Part shown: positions 34,780 through 42,452 of the stretch, one piece after another
How positions within the stretch are numbered: position 1 is the stretch's first letter
Layout: each line of letters begins with the position of its first letter
Assembly: GCF_028128765.1 (NCBI RefSeq)
Contig: NZ_LBJG01000003.1
Coordinates: 1-64,000 of the forward strand
Reading direction: 5' to 3'
DNA: 64,000 nucleotides
Origin: Bradyrhizobium sp. CCBAU 51627
Lineage (GTDB): Bacteria; Pseudomonadota; Alphaproteobacteria; Rhizobiales; Xanthobacteraceae
The notes under the pieces: generated by a model
What the model saw: only the letters and a program-made list of their open reading frames with translations
The model's database searches: none
What the model was told of the DNA's origin: nothing
Program-made: the position numbers and the translations under genes

Positions 34780-35724
34780 ATGGCCACGATCTTGATCGTC
34801 GCACCGGTGTTTGCGCTGATCGCGGCCGGCTACGCGTCGGTGCTGTTTCGCTTCGTCTCCGAGGGCGCGCACAAGGGCATCTCCGAATTCGCCTTCAGCA
34901 TCGCGATCCCCGCGCTGTTGTTCCGCACCATCGTCGTGTCGGAATTCCCCGATGTCAGCGCCTGGCGAATGTGGGGCGCCTATTACGGCGCGCTGGCGCT
35001 GACCTGGATCGCTGCGCTGGCGATCTCGACGCTGTTGCGCGAACGGCGCGACACCAGAGAGGACGGCGTCGTGTTCGCGATCGGCTCGGTCTACGGCAAC
35101 ATCGTGATGCTCGGCATTCCGCTCGTGCTCTCGGCGCTCGGCAACGAGGCCGCCGGGCCCATGTCGCTGATCCTGTCGGTGAACACGCCGCTGCTGTGGC
35201 TCTGCGGCATTTTGCAGATGGAGCTGGTCAACCGCAAGCGGACGGGCTCGCCGCTTGCGGTCATCCGTCCGGTGCTCGCAGATCTCGTGCGCAATCCGCT
35301 GATGCTGGGGATCGGCTTTGGCGTCATCTGGCGCTTCACCGGCCTCGGCCTCACTCCTATCGTCGACAAGACCATCGAGTTGCTGGCGCAGGCGGGATCG
35401 CCGGCCGCGCTGATCGCACTCGGCATCAACCTGTTCCGCTTCGAGGTGAAGGGCGAGACGGGAAGCGTCGCCGTGATGTGCGCGCTCAAGCTGCTCGCCA
35501 TGCCGGCCACTGCGTTCGTGCTGGCGAAGCTGCTGGCCCTGCCGCCGGTCGCGAGCGGCGTCATCGTGCTGTTCGCGGCGATGCCGACCGGCGCCAACGC
35601 CTACATCTTTGCCGCACAATATCAGCGGCTGGTGAACCCGGTGTCGGGCGCGGTGGCGCTGGGCACGCTGCTGGCGGCGGTGACGTTGCCGGTGGTGGTG
35701 ATGGTGGTGGCAGGGGTGAGGTAG
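34780..35724 (+). CDS. AEC-family (auxin efflux carrier-like) transporter
   Basis: The 314-residue membrane protein has about ten hydrophobic segments and two halves, with the family's conserved break in the second half (AQAGSPAALIALGINLFRF; VLFAAMPTGANAYIFAAQY). Bacterial AEC proteins include malonate or malate carriers. As the last gene of the CoA-transferase/lyase operon it probably brings in the acid that those enzymes use. It is complete. Confidence 0.87.
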   Translation: MATILIVAPVFALIAAGYASVLFRFVSEGAHKGISEFAFSIAIPALLFRTIVVSEFPDVSAWRMWGAYYGALALTWIAALAISTLLRERRDTREDGVVFAIGSVYGNIVMLGIPLVLSALGNEAAGPMSLILSVNTPLLWLCGILQMELVNRKRTGSPLAVIRPVLADLVRNPLMLGIGFGVIWRFTGLGLTPIVDKTIELLAQAGSPAALIALGINLFRFEVKGETGSVAVMCALKLLAMPATAFVLAKLLALPPVASGVIVLFAAMPTGANAYIFAAQYQRLVNPVSGAVALGTLLAAVTLPVVVMVVAGVR

Positions 35725-35858
35725 ATCGGAAGACGCCGGGCACTGGATGCGCGTTTGGCCTGAGGTTGCATAAGCCGCAGACCACGCGCCCGTCACGTGA
35801 TCGCCATTTTGATCTGGCTCAACTTGGCCCGGATGCTGGTCGATAAGGGTGGGCCTCA

Positions 35859-36206
35859 GTGATCACCCCGGGCAAATACTCCGTTTGGTTCAAGACGCCG
35901 GTCGGCGACGGCGCCGGCGTGGTCGAGTTCGCCCCCGATGGGAAACTCGGCGGCGGCGACGATACGTTTGCCTATGCGGGAACCTGGACGCAGCAGGGCG
36001 AGCACTTCAAAGCCAGCCTTTCCGCTCGACGCGTGGCGCCGGGGCCACCGGGCGTGTTCGGATTGGATGAGATCGACGTGGTCGTGTCGGGGCGGTCGGT
36101 CGATGGGTCGTCGACGGCGTGCACGGGGTTTGCGAGACAGGCGCCGGGGTTGAGGCTGGAGGTGGAGTTGGTGCGGATTGTTGGGGAGCACGGCGAAGAC
36201 GCATGA
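35859..36206 (+). CDS. GrlR-like small protein
   Basis: The 115-residue protein reads like a short eight-stranded fold: MITPGKYSVWFKTPVGDGAGVVEFAPDGKLGGGDDTFAY and GTWTQQGEHFKASLSARRV. This resembles the GrlR family, known as a negative regulator of type III secretion in enteric pathogens, but many environmental relatives have no link to secretion. No secretion genes are in the window. Confidence in the fold is moderate; in the role it is low. Confidence 0.55.
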   Translation: MITPGKYSVWFKTPVGDGAGVVEFAPDGKLGGGDDTFAYAGTWTQQGEHFKASLSARRVAPGPPGVFGLDEIDVVVSGRSVDGSSTACTGFARQAPGLRLEVELVRIVGEHGEDA

Positions 36207-36679
36207 AACTGCGCTTAGCCGGCGTTTGTGCGCGGTCGACAGAATCGAGTTTCCAGCACTGTCACCGTAATGGCCGTAATGGACGAAGAACCGACCACAA
36301 TGTGCCCAGCCTTAAAAACGCGACGGCGTGGGAAGATTCGCTTGTTCTCCATAACGTCATCTGTTGCCACATCTTCCCGGGTGCAAGAAGCGTTCCGCTT
36401 TCGGAACTTGAAGCTTCTGTGCGGTCAGTAAATGCAGCCTTCTGCCGAGATGCGCTAGTTTAGAGGCGACATAAGGCCCAGCTTAAGAAAAGGGGCATGC
36501 GTCTCTAGAAGTCCAGACATGGCTCGGGAGTTCTCGCACTCTTGCCAAGGCGAGCGGGCAGAAGCGAGCGGGGAGCGAAAGTATTTAGTGATGTGCGCGC
36601 ACTGGCTCGAATGCTCACCTATTTGCGGGGTTCGCTAAAGTTTTATCGTGACCGTTGAGCCACCCTTAAATCGACCGGC
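36207..36679. other. A/T-richer intergenic region, start of the accessory islet
   Basis: These 473 bases are less G+C-rich than the flanking operon. Frames on the plus strand (36119-36463 and 36228-36431) lack ribosome sites and domain-like sequence. The promoter of the Tad-like genes may be near 36600-36670. Confidence 0.4.
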
Positions 36680-38047
36680 GTGAAGCTCACTTCGGGAAAA
36701 AGTGGGAGTACCCGGGAGCGTTACATGGACCTCTGGAGTATTTGCTGCGGCTTCTTCGATGCTCCACTGCGGCGGTCAGAAGGCGCTCGCCCGAACTACT
36801 ACGGCAGTGAGCTGTTTCAACAGTTTGCTCGAAATCAGTCGGGCAGCTATGTGATTATTTCCGCTCTGCTAATGCCTGTCTTGGTCGGCACGGCGGGATT
36901 GGGAACCGAGGTAGGATGGTGGTATTATAAACATAAGGACATGCAGAGCGCGGCTGACTCGGGCGCCGTAAGCGCTGCGACAGCCGTTAGTGCCGGCGGC
37001 GATCTATTGTCCGAAGCCAATGCCGTGACGGCAAACTATGGCTACGCGAACACAGTAAACAATGTCACGATTACAGTGAATAACCCGCCGGCAACCGGCA
37101 ACTATACGTCCAACCCTCAAGCCATCGAGGTAGTCGTGAGTCAGCCGCAACAGCGGCTGCTATCCGCATTGTTTGGCTCAGATCCCGTGCTGATCACCGC
37201 GCGAGCCGTCGCTCTGCCTAATTCCGGGACGGGCTGCGTGCTTGCACTCAATAAAAGTGCGAGCCCCGGCGTCAATGTGAGCGGAGGCAATCAGCTCAAC
37301 CTGATCAAGTGCAACCTATATAGCGATTCCAGTGCCAGCCCATCGCTCAATGTTGCCGGCAGTGCATCGGTCTCCGCCAACCAGGTCGGAGTGGTCGGCG
37401 ACGTCTCCGGTACGAGCAACATCACCGCGACGAACGGCGTCAAAACCCACGTCCAGCCGATCGTTGATCCCTATGCAAACGTCTCTCCTCCACCGGAGCC
37501 GAGCTGCACGAACGCCAAAATTACTGTCAATGCCAATGGAAAGACAAACTCTCTCAGTCCGGGGTGCTATAGCGGCAGCATCACGGTCAATGCTGGTGCA
37601 ACGCTGAACCTCAGTCCCGGGATCTACTACCTGGATGGCGCCAACCTGAGCGTTGCGGGCAATGCCACGATCACCGGCACTGGTGTCACCCTGGTCTTTA
37701 CTGGATCGGGCAGCAACTGGGGTACCGCCTCAATTGGCAGCAACGCCATCATCGATCTGACGGCACCAACTAGCGGCTCCACGCGAGGCATCGTCATGTA
37801 TGGCGACCGTAACATGCCTGTCGGTACCGCTTTCAACCTGACCGGCGGCGGCACCCAAAATTTCGGCGGCGCGATCTACCTGCCAAAGGCCAATCTCAGC
37901 TTCAGTGGCGGCAACGGTGCGAGCACTTCCTGCACCAAGATCATTGCGGACACGATGACGTTCAGTGGCACATCGAATCTTCAGGTCAATTGCTCTGCGC
38001 TCGGCACCGCGACGATAGGCTCGCAAACGGCGCAGCTCATCGAATGA
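36680..38047 (+). CDS. TadG-like minor pilin/secreted protein
   Basis: The 455-residue protein has an N-terminal cytoplasmic piece, one membrane helix (GSYVIISALLMPVLVGTAGLGTEVGWWYYKHKDMQSAADSGAVSAA, the TadE/TadG leader) and a long Ser/Thr/Asn/Gly-rich external part with repeated beta-like patterns (SPGCYSGSITVNAGATLNLSPGIYYLDGANLSV). TadG proteins belong to Flp/Tad pili, but here no pilin, ATPase or prepilin peptidase gene is near. The external domain looks like a beta-helix. Start at 36680 or the ATG at 36725. It overlaps none of its neighbours, and the two TadE-like genes follow at once. Confidence 0.82.
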   Translation: MKLTSGKSGSTRERYMDLWSICCGFFDAPLRRSEGARPNYYGSELFQQFARNQSGSYVIISALLMPVLVGTAGLGTEVGWWYYKHKDMQSAADSGAVSAATAVSAGGDLLSEANAVTANYGYANTVNNVTITVNNPPATGNYTSNPQAIEVVVSQPQQRLLSALFGSDPVLITARAVALPNSGTGCVLALNKSASPGVNVSGGNQLNLIKCNLYSDSSASPSLNVAGSASVSANQVGVVGDVSGTSNITATNGVKTHVQPIVDPYANVSPPPEPSCTNAKITVNANGKTNSLSPGCYSGSITVNAGATLNLSPGIYYLDGANLSVAGNATITGTGVTLVFTGSGSNWGTASIGSNAIIDLTAPTSGSTRGIVMYGDRNMPVGTAFNLTGGGTQNFGGAIYLPKANLSFSGGNGASTSCTKIIADTMTFSGTSNLQVNCSALGTATIGSQTAQLIE

Positions 38048-38058
38048 GGTCAGCTACG

Positions 38059-38562
38059 ATGCTAATTGAAACCCTATTTCTCAAGAGTCGCAGCGGACGG
38101 CTCGATGTACTAGCCGGAGCTATCAGCGCTGCTGCGCGTGATTGCCGTGGCGTCGCGGCCATCGAATTCGGGATCATGGTCCCATTACTGTCTCTCATGG
38201 TCGTTTCGGTGACTGACATTGGGCTTGCGGTCTATCGCAAGATGCAGGTTGAGGACGCGGCGCAAGCAGGCGCGCAATACGCAATCATTCACGGCTTCGA
38301 TGCGAATGGCATTTCCAGCGCGGTGACGAGCGCAACGAATTCTACAGCCATCACGGCCTCACCTGGGCCGGTTCAATTTTACGGCTGCCCGACAAGCGCG
38401 GGGGTGAGCATCGTGAGCGCCGGCACAATCTGCGCAAGCGGCGCGCAGGCCGGAACATATGCGACCGTTTCGGCACAAGCGACGTACTATACGCTGATCA
38501 ACTACCAGATTGTCGCGGCTACCTACACCTACAGTGCACAATCCACGACGAGGCTACAGTGA
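38059..38562 (+). CDS. TadE-like pseudopilin 1
   Basis: The 167-residue protein has the TadE leader helix (GVAAIEFGIMVPLLSLMVVSVTDIGLAVYRKMQVEDAAQAGAQ) with the conserved glutamate after the Ala-rich stretch. The external part has two cysteines (YGCPTSAG, TICASG) that may form a disulfide. ATG 38059 has GAGG upstream; an ATG at 38044 overlaps the tadG stop and is an alternative. Its GTG-overlap with the next gene shows coupling. Confidence 0.8.
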   Translation: MLIETLFLKSRSGRLDVLAGAISAAARDCRGVAAIEFGIMVPLLSLMVVSVTDIGLAVYRKMQVEDAAQAGAQYAIIHGFDANGISSAVTSATNSTAITASPGPVQFYGCPTSAGVSIVSAGTICASGAQAGTYATVSAQATYYTLINYQIVAATYTYSAQSTTRLQ

Positions 38563-38936
38563 GAATCGCAGCGATATGGGCAGACAATCGAGCGACATCT
38601 GCGCTGGAATTTGCTCTGACTGCTCCCGTCTTTTTTCTGTTTCTATTTGGGATCATCGAGTTCGGATTATTGTTTTGGACTCAGCTTGGTCTTCAACATG
38701 GGACCGAAATGGCGGCGCGCTGTGCTACCGTCAACCCGACGCTTTGCCCGAGCGGAAACGCCGTTACGAGTTATGCCGCTCAACAGGCGTTCGGCCTTAC
38801 TCTGCCGGCTCAAACATTCACCTATTCGACCCCCGCCTGCGGCAATCAAGTCAGCGCAAGTTATGCATTTCAATTTCCGCAAGTGCTCAATCTCTCGCCA
38901 ATGACTCTGACGGCACAGGCGTGCTTTCCGAGTTGA
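38559..38936 (+). CDS. TadE-like pseudopilin 2
   Basis: The 125-residue protein starts with GTG in a GTGA overlap with the preceding stop. Its leader ATSALEFALTAPVFFLFLFGIIEFGLLFWTQLGLQHGTEMAARCA fits TadE, with Glu in position for prepilin-like processing. Four cysteines are in the short external domain. It ends the three-gene cluster. Processing and assembly would need a Tad system encoded elsewhere. Confidence 0.8.
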   Translation: MRIAAIWADNRATSALEFALTAPVFFLFLFGIIEFGLLFWTQLGLQHGTEMAARCATVNPTLCPSGNAVTSYAAQQAFGLTLPAQTFTYSTPACGNQVSASYAFQFPQVLNLSPMTLTAQACFPS

Positions 38937-39313
38937 GTTCACCGCCTGCAGCCGTCATTGGGCAGAACGGCATTGCGGAATGTTTCGTGTCTTGTCCCGC
39001 GCTGCCGCGCGTGACCGCTCGCTCTTCTGGACCTCTGGCTCATTGGAGCCGCCGCTACTGCCTCGACACTCTCTGCTGCCCGCGCTGTACTTACCGAGAA
39101 ATACTCGACCTCGGTCCCAAACAACGAGCGGCCAAAGCAACATTGGGCGGCCCAGAATGGTGATCGAGTGCTCGGCGAGCCGCCGATCGCGCGCCTAAGG
39201 GCTCCACACAAGTCCGCAGCGGGTCACAAGCAGCAATACCCTGATTGAGCATAACAATTCTGCTAAACTCCAGAAAGCCGACACTGCGTCCGTGCCTTCC
39301 TCACGGGTGGACC
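38937..39313. other. Gap after the Tad-like genes
   Basis: I see no supportable gene in these 377 bases. Open frames on both strands (38510-39163, 38939-39211) overlap each other and have no ribosome sites. A weak A/T-rich region at 39240-39275 may be the promoter of the next, interrupted gene. Confidence 0.4.
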
Positions 39314-39592
39314 ATGGTTACCAACCGTACGCCGATCAACCGTCCGCCGCGCTGGCAGATCACGCCGCGCGCGGTCAAACTGTTCAAGCAGATGCAGGGC
39401 TGCGATGGCGAACTCTAGCAGCAACTGCACAACGAGTTGCACGATCAGCTGCAGCTCAAGCCGTGGCAGTGGCCTACAATCATCGATCCGGACGATGGCG
39501 AGAGCGTCTATCCGCCGGACACGGGCGGCGGGCAATGGCATCCGCAGGCGCAAGCGCTCTGGAGAAAGTTGGAGCGAAGGGCGGTGGTGTGA
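39314..39592 (+). pseudogene. Small rhizobial-type gene interrupted by an in-frame TAG
   Basis: From ATG 39314 the frame gives MVTNRTPINRPPRWQITPRA and continues to DGEL, then TAG at 39416. Beyond it the same frame resumes protein-like sequence (QQLHNELHDQLQLKPWQWP, DGESVYPPDTGGGQWHP) up to TGA at 39590. Both halves look like one 92-codon small protein of the type common in this genus. It is a pseudogene by a single nonsense change, unless TAG is read through. Confidence 0.7.
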
Positions 39593-39657
39593 ACGCCGGA
39601 TGGATGCGCACGGACAAAATTTATAGGAGCACCGTCTAGTATCGACGCTTGCCGTCT

Positions 39658-39846
39658 ATGCTTACCGCGCGAGAACTGTTCGCCCGCGCCGAGGAGCTTG
39701 AGGCGCGCGCCAAACAATTGACTCATCCATCGACGACGTTGTCGCGGCTCGACTCCGCGCAGAACTTGCGGCGCGTCGCGGCTCGACTGAAGCGGATCGA
39801 GGACGACCCGATGTTCCGGATGTTCATTGGGCGGTGTGAGGATTGA
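39658..39846 (+). CDS. Small helical protein, unknown function
   Basis: A 62-residue Arg/Glu-rich protein (MLTARELFARAEELEARAKQL; LRRVAARLKRIEDDPMFRMF) that probably forms two helices. ATG 39658 is preferred to the TTG at 39649. It follows the interrupted gene, the same small-gene company as elsewhere in this genus. No function can be named. Confidence 0.5.
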   Translation: MLTARELFARAEELEARAKQLTHPSTTLSRLDSAQNLRRVAARLKRIEDDPMFRMFIGRCED

Positions 39847-39933
39847 AGGAGCACGAATGTGCGGTGCCACTGGAAGCGCGTGCAGCCCGGGCGAGCGCGG
39901 TCAGCGTAGCCGACGTTCAGGGCTCGTTAGAGC

Positions 39934-40137
39934 GTGGAGGAGTTTACCCGCTGCCCCATCTGGTGGGAGGAGTCGTCTAGCAACTGGTGGAGGGCTTCAA
40001 AATTTGCCAGCAGGCGAGTCGCGTGCACACGTTCTGATGATCCTTCAACAAAACTGTCGCGCAAGTTTCGTTGCCGATGGATGCGATCCCGACTCGCTGC
40101 GGCGCGCGTTTTCTGCAAATTCGAGCTGATCATGGGT
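39934..40137 (+). pseudogene. Frameshifted small gene
   Basis: GTG at 39934 opens with VEEFTRCPIWWEESS. Near 39975-39985 the sensible sequence moves to another frame (LVEGFKICQQASRVHTF), which then meets TGA at about 40034. After it, SFNKTVAQVSLPMDAIPTR continues in that same frame. The joined parts look like one former protein of about 65 residues. It carries one frameshift and one stop. Confidence 0.6.
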
Positions 40138-40324
40138 TAGCTTGTCTTCTTCCTCGATCAGCAGCTTGAACGATGCGGCTTCGATTTTCCGACGCGAGAT
40201 CGCTGCCATTCAGAATACCGAGGTAGTGATCGATGTTGCTGCGAGCGATGTACCTATGCATGACACAGCTCCCCTGCTGCCAGTGGCAGGGTGCCACCAC
40301 AGAACCCCAGTGGTAAGGGGCGGC

Positions 40325-40543
40325 CTATGAAGGCATGAGCCTTCCGAATGCTATTCCGCCAGCAGATCTGCCCCTTTCAGCCCGCTGGAACGTCCCCGAC
40401 TCGTGCAGCTCGATCCAGCCGCGCTCGCGGGCGAGCGCGATGCCTGCGCGCTCGCCGCTGCCGCCCATCTTGAGGAATTGCGCATTGACCAGCTCGATGA
40501 AGATGCGGATACCGCTGGCGATCTCGACCCAATCCGGCCGCAT
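40325..40543 (-). CDS. Small orphan protein, possibly C-terminally altered
   Basis: The 72-residue product contains VEIASGIRIFIELVNAQFLKMGGSGERAGIALARERGWIELHESGTF, which reads like a small winged-helix-like module that I have seen only in rhizobial hypotheticals. The last part (RAERGRSAGGIAFGRLMPS) looks out of frame, so a late frameshift is likely. A related N-terminal fragment lies at 41266-41388. Confidence 0.5.
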   Translation of the reverse strand: MRPDWVEIASGIRIFIELVNAQFLKMGGSGERAGIALARERGWIELHESGTFQRAERGRSAGGIAFGRLMPS

Positions 40544-40623
40544 GTCCGCCCTTCGTGCGCCCGATTTTGAACGAACGGACCGGGTTGCTTGGGCGCGGAA
40601 TTAGAGATGAAGAGGAGATCATC

Positions 40624-41088
40624 GTGACGAAGTTAGCCAAGCTTATTGCAGTAGCCGCCATCCCAGCGTTGTTGATCGCAGCGTCCGGTCCGTCGTTCGC
40701 TGGCGGAGGTGGTGGGGGCGGAGGCGGTGGTGGCGGTGGTGGTGGCGGTGGCGGCGGCGGCGGTGCGGGAGCAGGTGCTGGAGGCGGCGGAGGAGCAGGT
40801 GCCGGAGGAGGCGCGGGAGTAGGCGGAGCAGGAGTTGGCGCCGGTGCGGGATCGGGCCATGGCGGCGCAAGTGCGGGACATGGCGGCGCAGCCGCTACGG
40901 GCCATGGGGTATCGACCACCCCGGGGCATGCGATGCAAGCGGCTTATCCAAGCCCGCAGACGCGTGGCGGGCATCATGGTGCATCGGGCTTTAGTCCGGG
41001 ACATGCGATGCAAACGGCATTTCCGACACCGCAGACTCGCGGCGCCAATCAAGGCGCGTCGAGTGTCGCTCCCGGTCAGCAGCGGTAG
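40624..41088 (+). CDS. Exported poly-glycine/Gly-Ala-rich protein
   Basis: The 154-residue protein has a signal peptide (VTKLAKLIAVAAIPALLIAASGPSFA), an unbroken run of about 22 Gly, then Gly/Ala repeats with single Val or Ser. The C-terminal part has two copies of a unit PGHAMQ[AT]A[YF]P[ST]PQTRG. GTG 40624 is preceded by GAAGAGGAG. It resembles a structural, adhesive or cell-surface polymer, but no family can be named. The GGT/GGC tract is prone to slippage. A good terminator follows. Confidence 0.7.
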   Translation: MTKLAKLIAVAAIPALLIAASGPSFAGGGGGGGGGGGGGGGGGGGGGAGAGAGGGGGAGAGGGAGVGGAGVGAGAGSGHGGASAGHGGAAATGHGVSTTPGHAMQAAYPSPQTRGGHHGASGFSPGHAMQTAFPTPQTRGANQGASSVAPGQQR

Positions 41089-41095
41089 TGACGAA

Positions 41096-41130
41096 AAAAG
41101 CCTCTGCCATATGCAGGGGCTTTTACTTTT
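41096..41130 (+). terminator. Terminator of the Gly-rich protein gene
   Basis: AAAAGCCTCTGC pairs with GCAGGGGCTTTT (41096-41107 with 41113-41124) over 12 bp including one G-T, 7 bases after the stop, with T-rich sequence beyond. Confidence 0.85.
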
Positions 41131-41265
41131 GAGAGTGTGACCAAGCTTTTGCAGCGTGCCGTAGCGTCGTCCCACGCCACCGCGTGTTCTTCCTTCTCGA
41201 CCCGCGCATCACGATCCTGAGCGATTCATCCGCTAACGGGCGCTGCAACGCCTTCGCCTGATCTC

Positions 41266-41388
41266 TCAGTGCACGCATCCGTCGCGCTCGTATCCGTCCT
41301 GCACTGGCTCGATGCCGGCGGCGATCTCGACCAGCTTGCGGGCGACGGTGGCAGGATCGGCGAGGGGGCGGGCAGCGGCGTGCTTCAT
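41266..41388 (-). pseudogene. Truncated N-terminal part of the same small-gene family as 40325-40543
   Basis: ATG 41388 gives MKHAAARPLADPATVARKL, then VEIAAGIEPVQDG and a short frame-lost tail to a stop at 41266. The VEIA-GI core matches the 40325-40543 protein, where the helix-rich continuation is present. Here it is missing, so this is a broken copy of about 40 codons. Confidence 0.5.
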
Positions 41389-41450
41389 GGCGGGTATCGA
41401 TGCGCTGAGTCGAAACCAAATCAGCCGACCAGCCAAAGTGATGCCGGCCG

Positions 41451-41624
41451 CTAGCGGTCGGCTTTCAGCTGCCGTGCGATTACAGCGTTCGCTTCTCGGA
41501 TAGCGCGACCTTCGTCTCCGGTTCGCTCCAGGCAATCGTTGGCGATCTTTGCCCAAAGCTCCTTCAATTCCCACGTTGTCGCCTTGTGCGTGTGCCTTTC
41601 GGCATCATTCGCTGACCATGGCAT
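41451..41624 (-). CDS. Small ChaB-like/phage-type protein
   Basis: A 57-residue protein, MPWSANDAERHTHKATTWEL then LWAKIANDCLERTGDEGRAIREANAVIARQL. The opening MPWS..DAERHT and the later AI..AN pattern occur in small phage- or island-borne proteins. AAGGGAG lies nine bases before the ATG at 41624, a good ribosome site. The same frame is open further upstream into unrelated sequence, so the internal start is decisive. Function unknown. Confidence 0.6.
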   Translation of the reverse strand: MPWSANDAERHTHKATTWELKELWAKIANDCLERTGDEGRAIREANAVIARQLKADR

Positions 41625-41837
41625 TTGATCAAACTCCCTTGCCCATCTCGCGAGCCGCTTCCGGTACAGCCTCAAGCCCATCCCAAGCCGCCCGCGCAAT
41701 CTCTCGCGCCGCTCCAGCGCCACATCGCGCGTCAGCACCTCCGGCCGCAGGCGCCGGCTCGGCAGGTCGTCCCAGTAAAAATAGCGGCTCGGCCGACCAT
41801 CGCCGTACCGCACCTCGAAGCTGCCGCAGTCAGGCAC
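41625..41837 (-). pseudogene. Remnant of a small gene read in frame into the MPWS protein
   Basis: From GTG 41837 the frame reads VPDCGSFEVRYGDGRPSRYF and WDDLPSRRLRPEVLTRDVALERRERL, a module I know from short rhizobial hypotheticals that normally end soon after. Here the frame runs on without a stop into the next small gene. It lies 12 bases from a gene on the opposite strand, so it is probably a remnant and not a true fusion. Confidence 0.45.
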
Positions 41838-41849
41838 AGCCCGTGCTTT

Positions 41850-42050
41850 ATGAGGCGGATCGAAGTGATCTTCGGGGCCTGCATGCCGCTCATCAAAGCG
41901 ACGCAAGACCACGCGGATCACGCCCTCGGTTCGTTCAAGACGCAGAAGGAGGCGATCGATTGGGCAAAGAAGAATGGTCACTCGCCCCGCGTCGCAAGGG
42001 TTCGACATCTGAACGATAAGAAAAAGCCAGATCACTGGCGTGCGGTTTAG
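41850..42050 (+). CDS. Small rhizobial-type protein
   Basis: A 66-residue protein, MRRIEVIFGACMPLIKATQD and LGSFKTQKEAIDWAKKNGHSPRVARVRHLNDKKKPDHWRAV. The KTQKEAI-WAKKNGH and RVRHLNDK-PDHWR blocks are typical of a short conserved protein in this genus. It is intact. Function unknown; it is the last gene of the islet before tRNA-His. Confidence 0.6.
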   Translation: MRRIEVIFGACMPLIKATQDHADHALGSFKTQKEAIDWAKKNGHSPRVARVRHLNDKKKPDHWRAV

Positions 42051-42077
42051 CCAGTCAGCGGTCGAACAGAGAAACGC

Positions 42078-42154
42078 TGGTACAGTTGGGTGGGCTCGAA
42101 CCACCGACCTCCTGTTCCACAGACAGGCGCTCTAACCAACTGAGCTACAACTGC
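42078..42154 (-). tRNA. tRNA-His (GTG anticodon)
   Basis: On the minus strand the cloverleaf is complete: acceptor GCAGTTG with CAACTGT, D arm AGCTCAGTTGGTTAGAGCG, anticodon stem CCTGT/ACAGG with loop CTGTGGA (anticodon GTG), T arm GGTGG-TTCGAGC-CCACC. CCA is encoded. The discriminator is A and there is no extra 5' G opposite a C, the pattern described for many alphaproteobacteria, where histidyl-tRNA synthetase no longer needs G-1:C73. Confidence 0.95.
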
Positions 42155-42452
42155 ATCCTTGCGAGCCGCGCCTTGGGCGCCCTGATAAGGGCCTGATGCC
42201 GAGGGGGCTGGACGGGGCGGAAACTAGGTGCAACGGGGGTTTTTGGCAAGGCCGCAGAGGGGCGAAAAACCTGGGTAAATCACGTTTCAGCGTCGCGGCC
42301 CTGGGGCTGTTGCGCTCAAATTCGCCCGCATGCTGCGAGAGTCCCCTAGAGAAGGGAGCCCTCTCCCGGCCTCTCCCGCCGAGCGGGAGAGGTGAAGAAA
42401 AAACCCGGGCCGTTGGGCCCGGGTTCTTGATTTGGTCGATCCGCCGTTTTGA
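42155..42452. repeat. Intergenic region with a family C repeat and the phasin terminator
   Basis: A family C repeat lies at about 42340-42394 (CCCTCTCCCGGCCTCTCCC and GCGGGAGAGG). At 42399-42426 AACCCGGGCC-gtt-GGGCCCGGGTT with A-run on the plus strand is the terminator of the minus-strand phasin gene. No gene is seen. Confidence 0.7.

Noticed and set aside
36119..36463. 114-codon open frame downstream of the GrlR-like gene
   Set aside because: It starts inside that gene, has no ribosome site and no sensible protein pattern.
40555..40623. Longer N terminus for the Gly-rich protein from ATG 40555
   Set aside because: It would put 23 polar residues before the signal peptide; the GTG 40624 has a good ribosome site.
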